From assembly GCF_000720475.1 (NCBI RefSeq), contig NZ_JOAP01000010.1:62001-126000 (forward strand): a stretch of 64,000 bases of DNA, written 5' to 3'. Source of the stretch: Streptomyces aureocirculatus. GTDB lineage: Bacteria > Actinomycetota > Actinomycetes > Streptomycetales > Streptomycetaceae. Under the pieces are notes generated by a model that saw nothing but the letters and a program-made list of their open reading frames with translations, was not told the origin of the DNA and did not search any database. Below are positions 52,995-62,071 of this stretch, one piece after another (the stretch's first letter is position 1; each line of letters opens with the position of its first letter). A program made the position numbers and the translations under genes.

Positions 52995-54443
52995 CTATCC
53001 TGATGTGCCGTGCCGTGCAGTGCCGACGCCCTCGGCCGGGCCGGTCCTCCGTACCGCGAGGGCCAGGGTGTCGTCGGCGTGCAATATCACCGCGTGCATC
53101 TCCTTGGCGATCTCCCCGGTCAGCCGGGTCGCGGACAGCCCCGCGTGCCGGCGCGCGGCCGCCGTGAGCCTTGCCTCGCCCTCCAGGGGGTCCCTGCGGC
53201 TCTCGGTGAGGCCGTCGGTGTACAGCAGCAGGAGGTCACCCGGGGCGAGGCGGGCCCTGCGGACCTCCTCGCTGCCCGGCAGGGGGAAACCGATGCCCCG
53301 GCCCGGGGTGTCGAGGAACGCGGCGTCGCCGTCGCGGCGGACGAGCAGTGCCGGCGGGTGGCTGCCGTTGGCGAGGTGGACGTCGCCGGTCGCGGGGTCG
53401 ACGCGGGCCAGCAGGACGGTCGCCATGATGTCCGGGTCGAACGGTGTGAGGGCCGCGTTCGCGCGGGCCACGATCGACCCGAGCGCGTGGCCCTCCAGGG
53501 CGAGGGTACGCACGGCATGGGTCACGGTCAGGGCGCTGCGGGTACTGCGGACGCCATGGCCGAGGGCGTCGACCACGGTGATGTGGACGGTGCCGTCGGG
53601 GAGCATGAACCAGTCGTAGAGGTCACCGCCGGTGGGGGCCTCGGTGTCGGCGGGGGCGTAGTGCACGCCGAGTTCGACGCCGGGCACGTCGAGGACCGGC
53701 GGCCGCAGCGCGTCCTCCAGTTCCCGCAGGACCCGGCCGTGGGCGCGGCGCAGTTCCTGGTCGCGCTCGTCGAGCTGGACGTAGAGGGCGAGCACACCGT
53801 TGTTGGTCTCGGACAGCTCGTGCTTCAGCAGGCGGTGTTCGGCCTTGAGCGCGTCGATCTGCGCGAGGGCGACGCCGAGTTCCTTCAGGAGCAGGCCGGT
53901 CTCGCCCTCGTCCGTGGGGTCCGAGCGCTCCGTCGGCGTCCCCGCGGCGGACTGCCCGAGCTGCACGGTTCGCCCGTCTCGCGCGGAGCGGGGCCGCGGC
54001 GCACGACCGGCCGCGACACCCCTCCGGCCGGGCCCCTCGGCCAGGTCAGTCCGCACTGTCCGGTCAGTCTGCTCTGACGGGCCAGCCTGCTCTGACCGGT
54101 CGCTCCGGTCGCTCCGGTCGCTCCGGTCCAGGGGGATCCGCCAGGTGACCGTGCGCGGCGAGGTGCTGTGGGCCGCGAGCGGCAGCTCGCCCGCCGCGGG
54201 GGCGTCGGCGCCGCAGTCGGGCCGGTCGAGCGTGACGACGAGCACGCTCCGCTGCCCGTCGGGGCACTGCTCCCGGCCGGCGCTGAGGGCCACCGCCCGG
54301 TCGGTGCCGATGGCCGGTTCGGCGACGATGGTGGCGGCGAGCGCGAGCCGGGCCCGTACCTCCGTGTCGATGTGGTGATCGGCGGCGAGCATACGCACGG
54401 CCTGTCTGAGCGCGGGCAGCGTCCGCAGGTCGGTGGCGATCAT
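52995..54443 (-). CDS. SpoIIE/RsbU-type PP2C serine phosphatase
   Basis: A 482-residue protein. The first 120 residues resemble an atypical RsbW/HATPase-like region (TLPALRQAVRMLAADHHIDT, ARLALAATIVAE). A low-complexity Asp-Arg-Ser repeat and a coiled coil (LKAEHRLLKHELSE) follow, then a PP2C domain from about 265 with metal sites GGDLYDWF, VDALGHG, YTDGLTE and DDTLALAV. It should dephosphorylate STAS antagonists to release a sigma factor. It is the last gene of the five-gene stressosome operon; its ATG overlaps the upstream stop by four bases. Confidence 0.9.
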   Translation of the reverse strand: MIATDLRTLPALRQAVRMLAADHHIDTEVRARLALAATIVAEPAIGTDRAVALSAGREQCPDGQRSVLVVTLDRPDCGADAPAAGELPLAAHSTSPRTVTWRIPLDRSDRSDRSDRSEQAGPSEQTDRTVRTDLAEGPGRRGVAAGRAPRPRSARDGRTVQLGQSAAGTPTERSDPTDEGETGLLLKELGVALAQIDALKAEHRLLKHELSETNNGVLALYVQLDERDQELRRAHGRVLRELEDALRPPVLDVPGVELGVHYAPADTEAPTGGDLYDWFMLPDGTVHITVVDALGHGVRSTRSALTVTHAVRTLALEGHALGSIVARANAALTPFDPDIMATVLLARVDPATGDVHLANGSHPPALLVRRDGDAAFLDTPGRGIGFPLPGSEEVRRARLAPGDLLLLYTDGLTESRRDPLEGEARLTAAARRHAGLSATRLTGEIAKEMHAVILHADDTLALAVRRTGPAEGVGTARHGTSG

Positions 54444-55471
54444 CGGGGCCTCTGCAGGGGTTGTCTGGCGACGAGGACGGTCGCGTCGTCGCGGGAGCGG
54501 CGGTGTCCGTGGACGAGGGCGGTGGCGAGGAGAGGCGGCGGCAGCCGCAGCAGGAAGGGGTCGGGGGCCCGGGTCCACCGTGCGTCGACACCGTCGGTGT
54601 GCAGCACGGCCGTGGTGCCGGGTGGTACGGCGAGGCGGCGGACCTGCGGCGTCGGCATGTTCCAGCCGACGACGCCCGGCTGGCCGGTGAGTTGGCTGCC
54701 GACCTCGTCGGCGGACAGCAGTACCGCGCGTACGTTGCCCACACCGCAGTAGAGGACGTCGCCGTCGTGCAGCCGCAGCACCCCGACGGCGGCGCCCCTG
54801 GAGTGGCGCAGGGCGCGGTTCGTGGCGCCGAGCAGGGCGGGCAGTTCGGCGTCGGGTGTCCGGTGGAAGCAGCGCAGGGCGAGCTGGGCGGCTTCCTGTG
54901 CCTGCGCTCCGTGGCCGAGGCCGTCGACGGCGAAGGCGGTCAGGCCGTGGTCGCTCCTTGCGATGGCGGAGGCGTCGCCGCAGTGTTCCTCGCCTTCGGC
55001 GGGCAGCCGCAGCGAGCCCACGGGCCGGTCGGCGGCGCCGCCGGTGGGATCGGACAGGAGCCGGGCGCCGACGAGGGTGCCGTGGTGCTGCCGGGTGCGG
55101 ATGGTGAACGAGGTGGCGATGCGGCTGACGGCGCCGAGGCCCGCGCCGAGCGAGTTGGTGGTGGTGTAGCCGTCGACCAGACAGCGCTCCAGCTCGCCCA
55201 TGCCGGGGCCGCGGTCGGCGGCGAGGATCTCGATGCCCTCACCGGCGGTGAGCGGCTGGAAGTAGAGGCTGCCGCCGCTCGCGTGTTTGGCGATGTTGCT
55301 GGCGAGTTCGGAGGCGACGACGGCGGCCCGGTCCGGCATGGCGCCGGGCAGCCCGCAGCGCCGGGCGAGGGTGCGGGCCGTGGCGGCTGCGAGGTGCACG
55401 GCGCTGAAGTGGTCGATGGGGACGGCCCTGGTGGGCTCCGTGAGGAGGGTGCCCGAGGGGTCGTGGGTCAT
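54440..55471 (-). CDS. Fusion of RsbT-like ATPase and RsbX-like PP2C phosphatase
   Basis: A 343-residue two-domain protein. The N-terminal half is a GHKL kinase-like domain (ELASNIAKHASGG N box, ADRGPGMGE, GLGAGLGAVSRI). The C-terminal half is a small PP2C domain (FAVDGLGHGAQAQ, VLHTDGVDARW, RDDATVLV). This matches the Streptomyces proteins that follow rsbRST and are thought to reset the stressosome by dephosphorylating RsbS/RsbR, as RsbX does in Bacillus. Starts and stops overlap both neighbours by four bases. Confidence 0.9.
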   Translation of the reverse strand: MTHDPSGTLLTEPTRAVPIDHFSAVHLAAATARTLARRCGLPGAMPDRAAVVASELASNIAKHASGGSLYFQPLTAGEGIEILAADRGPGMGELERCLVDGYTTTNSLGAGLGAVSRIATSFTIRTRQHHGTLVGARLLSDPTGGAADRPVGSLRLPAEGEEHCGDASAIARSDHGLTAFAVDGLGHGAQAQEAAQLALRCFHRTPDAELPALLGATNRALRHSRGAAVGVLRLHDGDVLYCGVGNVRAVLLSADEVGSQLTGQPGVVGWNMPTPQVRRLAVPPGTTAVLHTDGVDARWTRAPDPFLLRLPPPLLATALVHGHRRSRDDATVLVARQPLQRPR

Positions 55472-55950
55472 GGGGCGCGCCTGTTGTTCCAGCGTGTGGC
55501 CGTGACGACGGTGCCACGCCCGGCGGTGGAGCTGAGCGTGAACTCGTCCATGAGGCGGCGGGCGCCGCCCAGGCCGTGGCCGAGTCCTGCTCCGGTGGTG
55601 AACCCGTCGGTGAAGGCTTCCTCGATGTCCTCGATGCCGGGCCCGTCGTCCTCGACGGTCAGCCGGACGCCGGTGGTGCCGAGCCTGCGGACGATGTCGA
55701 GGGTGAGGGTGCCGCCGCCCCCGTGGACGTAGGCGTTGCGGGCCAGTTCGCTAGCGGCGGTGACGACGCGGGTCTGGTCGACGATGCCGAAGCCGGCGTG
55801 CAGGGTCGCGGCCCGTACCGCGTGCCGGATGCTCAGCAGATCCTCCTCGCTGGCCACCGGGTGGGTGCTGGATTCGGTGGAGTGGTGCGCAGGCACGACC
55901 TTGTCGGCGCGCTGCGGCGCCCGCGTCGTGCCCGCGTGGGATCCGGTCAC
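55468..55950 (-). CDS. rsbT: RsbT-type serine kinase of the stressosome
   Basis: A 160-residue GHKL protein kinase. N box ELARNAYVHGGGG near 70, G1 VEDDGPGIEDIEE near 97, G2 GAGLGHGLGGARRLMDEF near 118. In the stressosome this kinase phosphorylates RsbS and RsbR and is released to activate an RsbU phosphatase. GTG start at 55950 (GGGGAGG just upstream) overlaps the rsbS stop by four bases; its own stop overlaps the next start likewise. Confidence 0.93.
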   Translation of the reverse strand: MTGSHAGTTRAPQRADKVVPAHHSTESSTHPVASEEDLLSIRHAVRAATLHAGFGIVDQTRVVTAASELARNAYVHGGGGTLTLDIVRRLGTTGVRLTVEDDGPGIEDIEEAFTDGFTTGAGLGHGLGGARRLMDEFTLSSTAGRGTVVTATRWNNRRAP

Positions 55951-56345
55951 CGCGCCTCCCCGGCACGCGTGGGGGCGGCCCTGTGCCAGCCGAGTGCGGT
56001 CAGGCCCTGTTCGGCGCTGAGGGCCGTCTCGACGCCGGACAGCTCGATGCCGAGCTCGACCAGCGTGATGGCGACGGGCGGCCGCATGCCCGCCACGATG
56101 ACGCGGGCGCCGAGCAGCCGTGCCGTCGTGGTGAGGTGCGTCAGCATGCGGGCGACGAAGGAGTCGATCAGCTCCAGGCGGGAAATGTCGATCAGTACGC
56201 CACGGGCGCCGGTGGAGCTGATGGTCTGGGTGAGCTCCTCGGTGAACGCCATCGCCGACTTGTCGTCGAGCTCGTTCAACAGGCCGCTGATCAGGACGTC
56301 CCCGAGCTGCAGGATCGGGACTCCGGCGGAGGGGTGTCCGTTCAC
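55947..56345 (-). CDS. rsbS: RsbS-type STAS stressosome scaffold protein
   Basis: A 132-residue single STAS domain. PILQLGDVLISGLLNELDDK at the start and VLIDISRLELIDSFVARML, where the Ser is the RsbT target, define RsbS, followed by VIVAGMRPPVAITLVELGI. The GTG start at 56345 overlaps the rsbR stop by four bases. It should form the stressosome core with RsbR and sequester RsbT. Confidence 0.93.
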   Translation of the reverse strand: MNGHPSAGVPILQLGDVLISGLLNELDDKSAMAFTEELTQTISSTGARGVLIDISRLELIDSFVARMLTHLTTTARLLGARVIVAGMRPPVAITLVELGIELSGVETALSAEQGLTALGWHRAAPTRAGEAR

Positions 56346-57241
56346 CGGCCGTCCGTTCCGTCGGGGCCCGGCGCATCGGTGATCTTGATGGCGGCGGCGA
56401 GGGCGTCGGCCAGGGTCGCGCGGGTCAGGATCGTGGACAGGTCGATGCCGAGCTGGGCGATGGTCTGCGCGATGGGCGGCCGGATGCCGCTGATGACGCA
56501 GTCGGCGCCCATCAGGCGGACCGCGTTGACGGTCTGCAGCAGATGCTGGGCCACGGCCGTGTCGACGGTGGGGACGCCGGTGATGTCGATGATGGCGACA
56601 AGCGCCTCGTCGTCCTGGATGGCCTGCAACAGGTTCTCCATCACGACCTGCGTGCGCGCGGTGTCCAGGGTGCCGATGAGCGGGACGGCGAGAACCTGGC
56701 GCCACAGCCGGACGACGGGCGTGGACATCTCCAGGAGCTGGTGGCTCTGGCGGTGAATGATGGCTTCGCGGCCCTCGACGTACACCTCGAAGGAGAGCGC
56801 GCCCGCGACGTCCAGGAGCTGGTTGATCAGAACGGCGGCGGCGAGCAGTTCGTCGCTCTCCCGGGTGGCGCCGCGCAAGTGCTCGAGCAGCACCTGCTTC
56901 AGGGCGAGAACCGCGAGCGAGGTCACGGTCGGTGAGGCCCCGCCGCGCGCCCGGCGCAGCGAGAGATCGGTCACGATGCGGTTGAGGTCCCGGTCACTGT
57001 ATGCGAGGCGGCGCACGGGCGCGTCGCCGTCGAGGGCCGCCGCGAGGGCGGCGACCAGTGCGTCAGCCTCCTCGTGCAGCTCGCTCTCCGTCAGGTCGCT
57101 GCCCAGTAGGGCCTGTTCCAGTTGGAGCTGCACCCATCGGTCCGCGATGGCGTCGGCGTTCGCACGCAGCACTTCGGTCACGCGTGCCCGCGCCCCGGAG
57201 TCGACGGAGTCGCTGGTAATCGCGGTGTCGCTGGTAGTCAC
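56342..57241 (-). CDS. rsbR: RsbR-type stressosome protein
   Basis: A 299-residue protein. The N-terminal 160 residues are a helical sensor-like domain (ANADAIADRWVQLQLEQALL, LLAAAVLINQLLDVAGALS). The C-terminal STAS domain (PLIGTLDTARTQVVMENLL, IDITGVPTVDTAVAQHLL with target Thr, ISGIRPPIAQTIAQLGIDL) is characteristic of RsbR. It starts the five-gene operon. GTG at 57241 with GAGAGG eight bases upstream is preferred; ATG 57259 is an alternative. The signal sensed by the N-terminal domain is unknown. Confidence 0.93.
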   Translation of the reverse strand: MTTSDTAITSDSVDSGARARVTEVLRANADAIADRWVQLQLEQALLGSDLTESELHEEADALVAALAAALDGDAPVRRLAYSDRDLNRIVTDLSLRRARGGASPTVTSLAVLALKQVLLEHLRGATRESDELLAAAVLINQLLDVAGALSFEVYVEGREAIIHRQSHQLLEMSTPVVRLWRQVLAVPLIGTLDTARTQVVMENLLQAIQDDEALVAIIDITGVPTVDTAVAQHLLQTVNAVRLMGADCVISGIRPPIAQTIAQLGIDLSTILTRATLADALAAAIKITDAPGPDGTDGR

Positions 57242-57550
57242 AGACCAAACCTCTCGCATCCGGAGGCCCGTCCGAGCAGACCTCGTGTCCTTGCACTGTC
57301 ACCGTGGACCGGACCGCCGGGAGAAGCACGCAGCGCCTCCAGCGGCCGCCCGGGGGTCTTGTTCGGCACCCGACAGTTTCCGCTCGGCAACTGTATCCAT
57401 ACGGCAACAATCCTGCCCCCACCGCCCCCGCGGTCCGCAAGTGCTCCTGACTCATTGGCACTTACGAGTGGCACGGGAACGGACGATCGAAGACATACGC
57501 GTACGGTGAATGCGCCGGGTCACCGGACGACACTCGCCCCGCGCGTTCCC
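57242..57550. other. Intergenic region upstream of rsbR with short inverted repeats
   Basis: No gene. CAGTT/AACTG ends at 57374-57393 and AAGTGC/GCACTT at 57439-57463 form short inverted repeats that could bind the neighbouring MarR protein. No clear SigB-type promoter was found by eye. Confidence 0.4.
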
Positions 57551-58072
57551 TCACGCCGTTCGGGCAGGCCCTTCCGTATTTCCCGTCACGGACGATGTAT
57601 GCATCCGCGTGGTGTGCATCTCGTCGGCACAGTCCCGGAAATCGCTCAGGCCCTCGACCAGACAGGCGCGCGCGGGGCCCGACATTCCGGCGATCACGGC
57701 CGTCAGCGCCTTCTCGCGCCTACTGCGCAGATCGGCGAGGTACGTACGCCCGGGTCCGGTGAGGTGCAGCGTCAGCTCCCGGCGGCTGATCCGGCTCTGG
57801 GTGCGCTCGACGAGGCCCAGCGCCTGCAACCGGTCGCACAACCGGCTCACGGAGGACGGGGCCGCGCCCAGAATGCCACCGAGCGTGCGCAGGTTGATGC
57901 CGTCCTCGCGCTCCAGGACGTACAGGACCCGAAGCTGCGACGTCGAGACGGGGGCGGGCGAGACGGAGTCCCGGCCGCGCTCCCACAGCACCTCGAGGAG
58001 TTCGATCACCTCACGTGCCGCGGATGCGGCATCCTGGGGACGCCGCTGCGAGGATGCCGGGTTCACGCCCAT
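57551..58072 (-). CDS. MarR family transcriptional regulator
   Basis: A 173-residue MarR-type winged-helix protein. VSTSQLRVLYVLEREDGINL, GGILGAAPSSVSRLCDRLQA (recognition helix) and the wing SRISRRELTLHLTGPGR are in family order, flanked by dimerisation helices. The ATG at 58072 follows GGAGAG. It is divergent from a PP2C phosphatase gene, whose expression it may control, and lies just upstream of the stressosome operon on the same strand. Confidence 0.92.
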   Translation of the reverse strand: MGVNPASSQRRPQDAASAAREVIELLEVLWERGRDSVSPAPVSTSQLRVLYVLEREDGINLRTLGGILGAAPSSVSRLCDRLQALGLVERTQSRISRRELTLHLTGPGRTYLADLRSRREKALTAVIAGMSGPARACLVEGLSDFRDCADEMHTTRMHTSSVTGNTEGPARTA

Positions 58073-58163
58073 GTCTTTACTCTCCGTATCGGCCTGGCCG
58101 GGCCATGTGGTCCGGACAGGGGGTTGCTCCCTCTCATCCTCGTACTCGAGAAAGCGGTCGGCA

Positions 58164-59333
58164 GTGGACAGATACGCGGCAGTCGGGCGCGCGTTGCGCG
58201 GCGCGGCTCCTCACGAACTTCCGCAGGCGGCCCGCAAGGCGCTGACCGAGCACTTCACCGCGGCGCAGGTCGAACTCCTGATGGCCGACTACTCGATGAC
58301 CATACTCCAACCGGTCCCCGCTCTCCCATACACCACGGAACGGATTCCCGTCCACGCCAGCGCCCCGGGGCGCGCGTTCGGCGCGCAGGAGCCCTATGCC
58401 GAAGACGGTGACGGTTCCGGCGCGGTCGTCGTGCATCTGCCGGTCACCGTGCGGGGCGACCGCCTCGGTGTGCTTTCGGTCACCCTGCCCGCGGAGGCGT
58501 ACTCGCCGCAGACGCTGCGCGAACTCACGCTGATCGCCGAGGAGCTCGGGCACGAGATCGTCGTCGCCGAACGCGACACGGACCTGTATGTGCAGGCCAG
58601 ACGCGTGGAGCGGCTGACACTCGCCGCGGAGATGCAGTGGCAGCTCCTGCCTGGCCGCTCCTGCTCGCGCCGCGAGTACGATCTCGGCGGCCACCTGGAG
58701 CCCGCCTACGCCGTCTTCGGCGACAACTTCGACTGGTCGGCGTCGGCCGACCACCTCACCCTCACCGTCTCCAACGGCATGGGCCAGGGCATCTCGGCGG
58801 CGCTGCTCACCAACCTGACGGTGCACGCCCTGCGCAACGCCCGCCGCGCAGGACTCGGCCTCGCCGACCAGGCGTGCCTCGCGGACCAGGCCGTCTACGG
58901 GCAGCACCGGGGCGCCTCGCACGTCTCGGCCCTGCTGCTCCGCTTCGATCTGGCCACCGGCGCGGTCGGGGTCATCGACGCGGGCTCGCCGAAGGTCTGG
59001 CGGCTGCGCTCGGGCAAGGTGGAGCAGGTGACAGGCCTGGAGGCACAGTTGCCGCTCGGCATGTTCGAGGACTCCGTCTACACCGAGCAGCCCTTCCGGG
59101 TCCTGCCGGGTGACCGGCTGCTGTTCGTCAGCGACGGGGTGTACGACGTGACCTCGCCCGCCGGGGAGCGCTACAGCGACCGTGAGCTCGCCCGGGCGCT
59201 GACGAGCACCCGGCTGCTTCCGCCCGCGGAGGTGCCGCGTGCCGTGCTCGGGGAACTGGCCGGGCACCGCGGAGAGGTGCGGGCCGAGGACGACGCGACG
59301 GTGGTCTGCCTCGACTGGCACGGACGGCCATGA
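58164..59333 (+). CDS. SpoIIE-type PP2C phosphatase with GAF-like N-terminus and substituted metal residue
   Basis: A 389-residue protein. Residues 1-150 look like a GAF-type sensor (MADYSMTILQPVPALP, AVVVHLPVTVRGDRLGVLSV). A linker helix and a PP2C domain follow, with GDNFDWS near 191, then SNGMGQG near 203 where Asn replaces the usual Asp, SDGVYDV and EDDATVV. The Asn variant occurs in a Streptomyces subgroup as I recall, and may lower or change activity. The GTG at 58164 is the chosen start. Divergent from marR, convergent with the sigma factor gene. Confidence 0.88.
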   Translation: MDRYAAVGRALRGAAPHELPQAARKALTEHFTAAQVELLMADYSMTILQPVPALPYTTERIPVHASAPGRAFGAQEPYAEDGDGSGAVVVHLPVTVRGDRLGVLSVTLPAEAYSPQTLRELTLIAEELGHEIVVAERDTDLYVQARRVERLTLAAEMQWQLLPGRSCSRREYDLGGHLEPAYAVFGDNFDWSASADHLTLTVSNGMGQGISAALLTNLTVHALRNARRAGLGLADQACLADQAVYGQHRGASHVSALLLRFDLATGAVGVIDAGSPKVWRLRSGKVEQVTGLEAQLPLGMFEDSVYTEQPFRVLPGDRLLFVSDGVYDVTSPAGERYSDRELARALTSTRLLPPAEVPRAVLGELAGHRGEVRAEDDATVVCLDWHGRP

Positions 59334-59389
59334 CAGCCATGACGGTTCTGGCGGCCTCGGCAGCCTTGGCGGCTGCGGCCGCCATGCGA

Positions 59390-59417
59390 CAGGCCCGGAC
59401 CGTGTGGTCCGGGCCTG
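59390..59417. terminator. 12-bp perfect hairpin between PP2C and sigma factor genes
   Basis: CAGGCCCGGACC (59390-59401) pairs with GGTCCGGGCCTG (59406-59417) around GTGT, between the two convergent stops. Confidence 0.85.
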
Positions 59418-59465
59418 CTGCGAGAAGGGTGCGGGTGTCGGCGGCACCCGCGGGTGGCGGGGCGG

Positions 59466-60338
59466 TCAGGCGCCGGCGGGCACCAGGCCCGCGCGCAGGC
59501 GTCCGAGGATGCGCTTCAGGAGGCGGGACACCTGCATCTGGGAGACGCCGAGCTGCTCGCCGATCTCGGCCTGCGTCAGCTCCTCGACGAACCGCATGTG
59601 AATGATCTCACGGTCGCGGTCGGAGAGTTCTCCGATGAGGGGCGCCAGGCTGTTGAAGTCCTCGACGAGTTCGAAGGCGGCGTCCTCCGCCCCGATGAAG
59701 TCGGCGAGCGCGGCCTCGCCCTCGTCGCTGCCGCCGCCCATGGCCAGCGCCGCGTTGAGGGAGGCGGAGGTGTAGCCGTTGGAGGCCTTGCGGGCCTCGA
59801 TGACCTCCTCCTCGGACAGCGACATCAGCTCGGCGAGCTCGGCGGTCGTCGGGTCCCGGTCGAGGCGGGTCGCCAGCTCCTCGGTCGCCTTGGCCAGCTC
59901 GATCCGGGCCTCCTGGAGACGGCGCGGCACATGCACGGCCCAGGAGGTGTCGCGGAAGAACCGCTTGATCTCACCCACGATGTACGGCACGGCGAAGGTG
60001 GCGAACTCGACCTCGCGGGACAGGTCGAACCGGTCGATGGCCTTGATCAGGCCGATCGTGCCGACCTGGACAATGTCCTCCATCTCGTCGCCGCGGCCGC
60101 GGTAGCGCGACGCCGCGTAGCGGACGAGGGAGAGGTTCATCTCGATCAGGGTGTTGCGTACGTGCTGATAGTCGTGCGTGCCCTCTTCGAGGACGGCGAG
60201 CCGGTCGAAGAACTGCTTCGAAAGGACACGTGCGTTGTGCGGCTCGACGCTCGACGGTGCTTCGATCAGCGGCAGCTCCCCCTCCGCACAGGTCTCTGCC
60301 TTCGCCGACTGGACCTCGGACACCATCGCGGCAGCCAC
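59466..60338 (-). CDS. SigB/SigF/SigG-family alternative sigma factor
   Basis: A 290-residue sigma70-type factor of the general stress/sporulation group. Region 2 includes YRGRGDEMEDIVQVGTIGLI and RFDLSREVEFATFAVPYIVG. Region 3 includes VHVPRRLQEARIELA. Region 4 is LSDRDREIIHMRFVEELTQA with EQLGVSQMQVSRLLKRIL. Such factors are held by RsbW-type anti-sigma kinases, matching the many partner-switching genes around it. The start is uncertain: GTG 60338 has AGAGAAGG nine bases upstream, while ATG 60326 and GTG 60347 are alternatives. Confidence 0.92.
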   Translation of the reverse strand: MAAAMVSEVQSAKAETCAEGELPLIEAPSSVEPHNARVLSKQFFDRLAVLEEGTHDYQHVRNTLIEMNLSLVRYAASRYRGRGDEMEDIVQVGTIGLIKAIDRFDLSREVEFATFAVPYIVGEIKRFFRDTSWAVHVPRRLQEARIELAKATEELATRLDRDPTTAELAELMSLSEEEVIEARKASNGYTSASLNAALAMGGGSDEGEAALADFIGAEDAAFELVEDFNSLAPLIGELSDRDREIIHMRFVEELTQAEIGEQLGVSQMQVSRLLKRILGRLRAGLVPAGA

Positions 60339-60443
60339 GCCATCCACCCTTCTCTTGACGACACCCCGTGTCACGTACAGGGGGCTCGACACGCGTTTGC
60401 CCCTGCTTCCCGGTCTCACACCTGCTGATCCCGAAACTTTTTC

Positions 60444-61922
60444 TCATAGCCGTTTCGACGGCGTCCGCCCCTCCCCCGTGATCCGCCCCGCCGCCAGCAC
60501 GAGGCGGGCCAACTCGTGGTGGAACACGTCGTCGTGCGCCCCCAGGGGCGGCGCCCCACCGCGGACGACGTCCGAGGTGTCGACGTTGACACAGCCCGAG
60601 CGGGGCAGCGCGTCCTCGGCGAGGGCCTCGGCGAGGGTGAGCGTCGGGCACCCCTCGACGCCCTGCGCCCCGTCGTACCCGAGCGCCCCCCAGACCCGGC
60701 CGACGCCCCCCTCTGGCGGTGACTCGCCGAGCAGGCGGGAGGCCAGCGGGAACAGCAGCCCCAGTTCCAGGTCGTAGTGCGAGTAGCCGCACACCACCGG
60801 CCCGCCGACACTCTCCACCACCTCCGCGAGTACGCCGCCCCCGCGCAACTGCTGCGGCTGATGCCCGGCGAACGCGAAGTGCGAGAAGGCGGCCTGGAGC
60901 AGTGTCAGGGAGCCCACCCGGTGCGCGCCGCCCGCCAGGCCCCGGGCCGCGTACGCGACGAGGCGGGCGCCCGAGCCATGGCCGACGAGATGGATCCGGG
61001 TGTCCGGCAGCCCTTCCGCGATCCGGCCGAGCGCGGGGGCGAGTCCCCTCTCGCCGATCAGTCCGGCGCGCCGCCTGATCGCGTACGACACGGCCTGGCA
61101 CAGGAGCTGGTGCGCGCCGTCCCACAGCCGGTCGGGGGCTTCACCCACCTCGGACGAGCCGAAGGGCCGGGTCCGCGGCCCGAGCGGTTCCGACCGCTCC
61201 AGCCACTCGGTCGGGGAGTCCGGCGGCCGTGGCCCTGCCGACTCCGACTCCGTCAGAGTCCCCGACCTCGACACCTTGGGCGCCTCGGCGCCGGTGCTCG
61301 GCTGCTCGATCCGCTCCGGCCGCCGGGCGGTTCGCTCGGCTTCCTCGCCGGCCTGTTCCAGGGCGTGGGCGAACCCTTCACAGACGTGCATGGCGCTGTC
61401 GAAGAGCATCGCGGGGTCGGACTGGGGCAACAACCTGTCGCCCGTGTCCAGGGCGTAGGAGTTCACGTCCGAGAGCAGCGGCGCCTCGACGAGACGGCGC
61501 AGCATCATGCCCACGTCGTCCACGGCGCCGAAGCGGACCGGCCGCTCCTCCAGGAGGGCGCGCAGGTCCGCGACGAGCTGCTCCGCGCCGGGGAACATAC
61601 GGTTGAGGGCGGCCTCGGTGGCGTCGGAGAGGCGGGGCTCGGGCGGGAACCGCATGCCCGGCCAGTGCACGCTCACGAAGCCGAGGGCCTCGTCGTCGGT
61701 CACGTCGGCGAACAGGGCACGGAAGCGCTCGTCCGTCTCGGCTGCCGTGTCCTCGTCGTTGTGTCCGGTGTGCGCGAGGACCACGAGGTCACGGACGCCC
61801 GCGTCGCGTGCGTCCGCCACGATCCGCGTGCACTGCTTCCCGTCCCCCTCGCCGCCCTCCGCGTCGAACGTGATCACCCGGTACGCCTTGTCGCTCGCCC
61901 GGGCTTCCCTGGAACTGCGCAT
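60444..61922 (-). CDS. Large alpha/beta-hydrolase-like protein of unknown role, 492 aa
   Basis: Family not recognised with certainty. An N-terminal region (ITFDAEGGEGDGKQCTRIVA, LVVLAHTGHNDED, FVSVHWPGMRFP) looks like the start of an alpha/beta fold. A charged Pro/Glu/Ser linker lies near 215-260. The C-terminal half carries IHLVGHGSGARLVAYAARGL, a GxSxG-type elbow, and LVCGYSHYD-like segments with HDDVFHHEL near the end that may supply the His. No signal peptide. GGGGGAG precedes the ATG. It lies between the sigma factor and B12-protein genes on the same strand, so a link to stress signalling is possible. Confidence 0.75.
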   Translation of the reverse strand: MRSSREARASDKAYRVITFDAEGGEGDGKQCTRIVADARDAGVRDLVVLAHTGHNDEDTAAETDERFRALFADVTDDEALGFVSVHWPGMRFPPEPRLSDATEAALNRMFPGAEQLVADLRALLEERPVRFGAVDDVGMMLRRLVEAPLLSDVNSYALDTGDRLLPQSDPAMLFDSAMHVCEGFAHALEQAGEEAERTARRPERIEQPSTGAEAPKVSRSGTLTESESAGPRPPDSPTEWLERSEPLGPRTRPFGSSEVGEAPDRLWDGAHQLLCQAVSYAIRRRAGLIGERGLAPALGRIAEGLPDTRIHLVGHGSGARLVAYAARGLAGGAHRVGSLTLLQAAFSHFAFAGHQPQQLRGGGVLAEVVESVGGPVVCGYSHYDLELGLLFPLASRLLGESPPEGGVGRVWGALGYDGAQGVEGCPTLTLAEALAEDALPRSGCVNVDTSDVVRGGAPPLGAHDDVFHHELARLVLAAGRITGEGRTPSKRL

Positions 61923-62071
61923 GCGCTCCCCCGAACCGGTCGCGGGCACTGTGCACGCAGCATCCTCGGTCCGGGCGGCGGTGACTAGAGGGGCGCACGC
62001 CATCGTGCGTGGGGCTCCGGCGTACGACGGCGTGCCGGTCCTGGCGTCCTGACTCCCCCGGCCGTGCGTCC

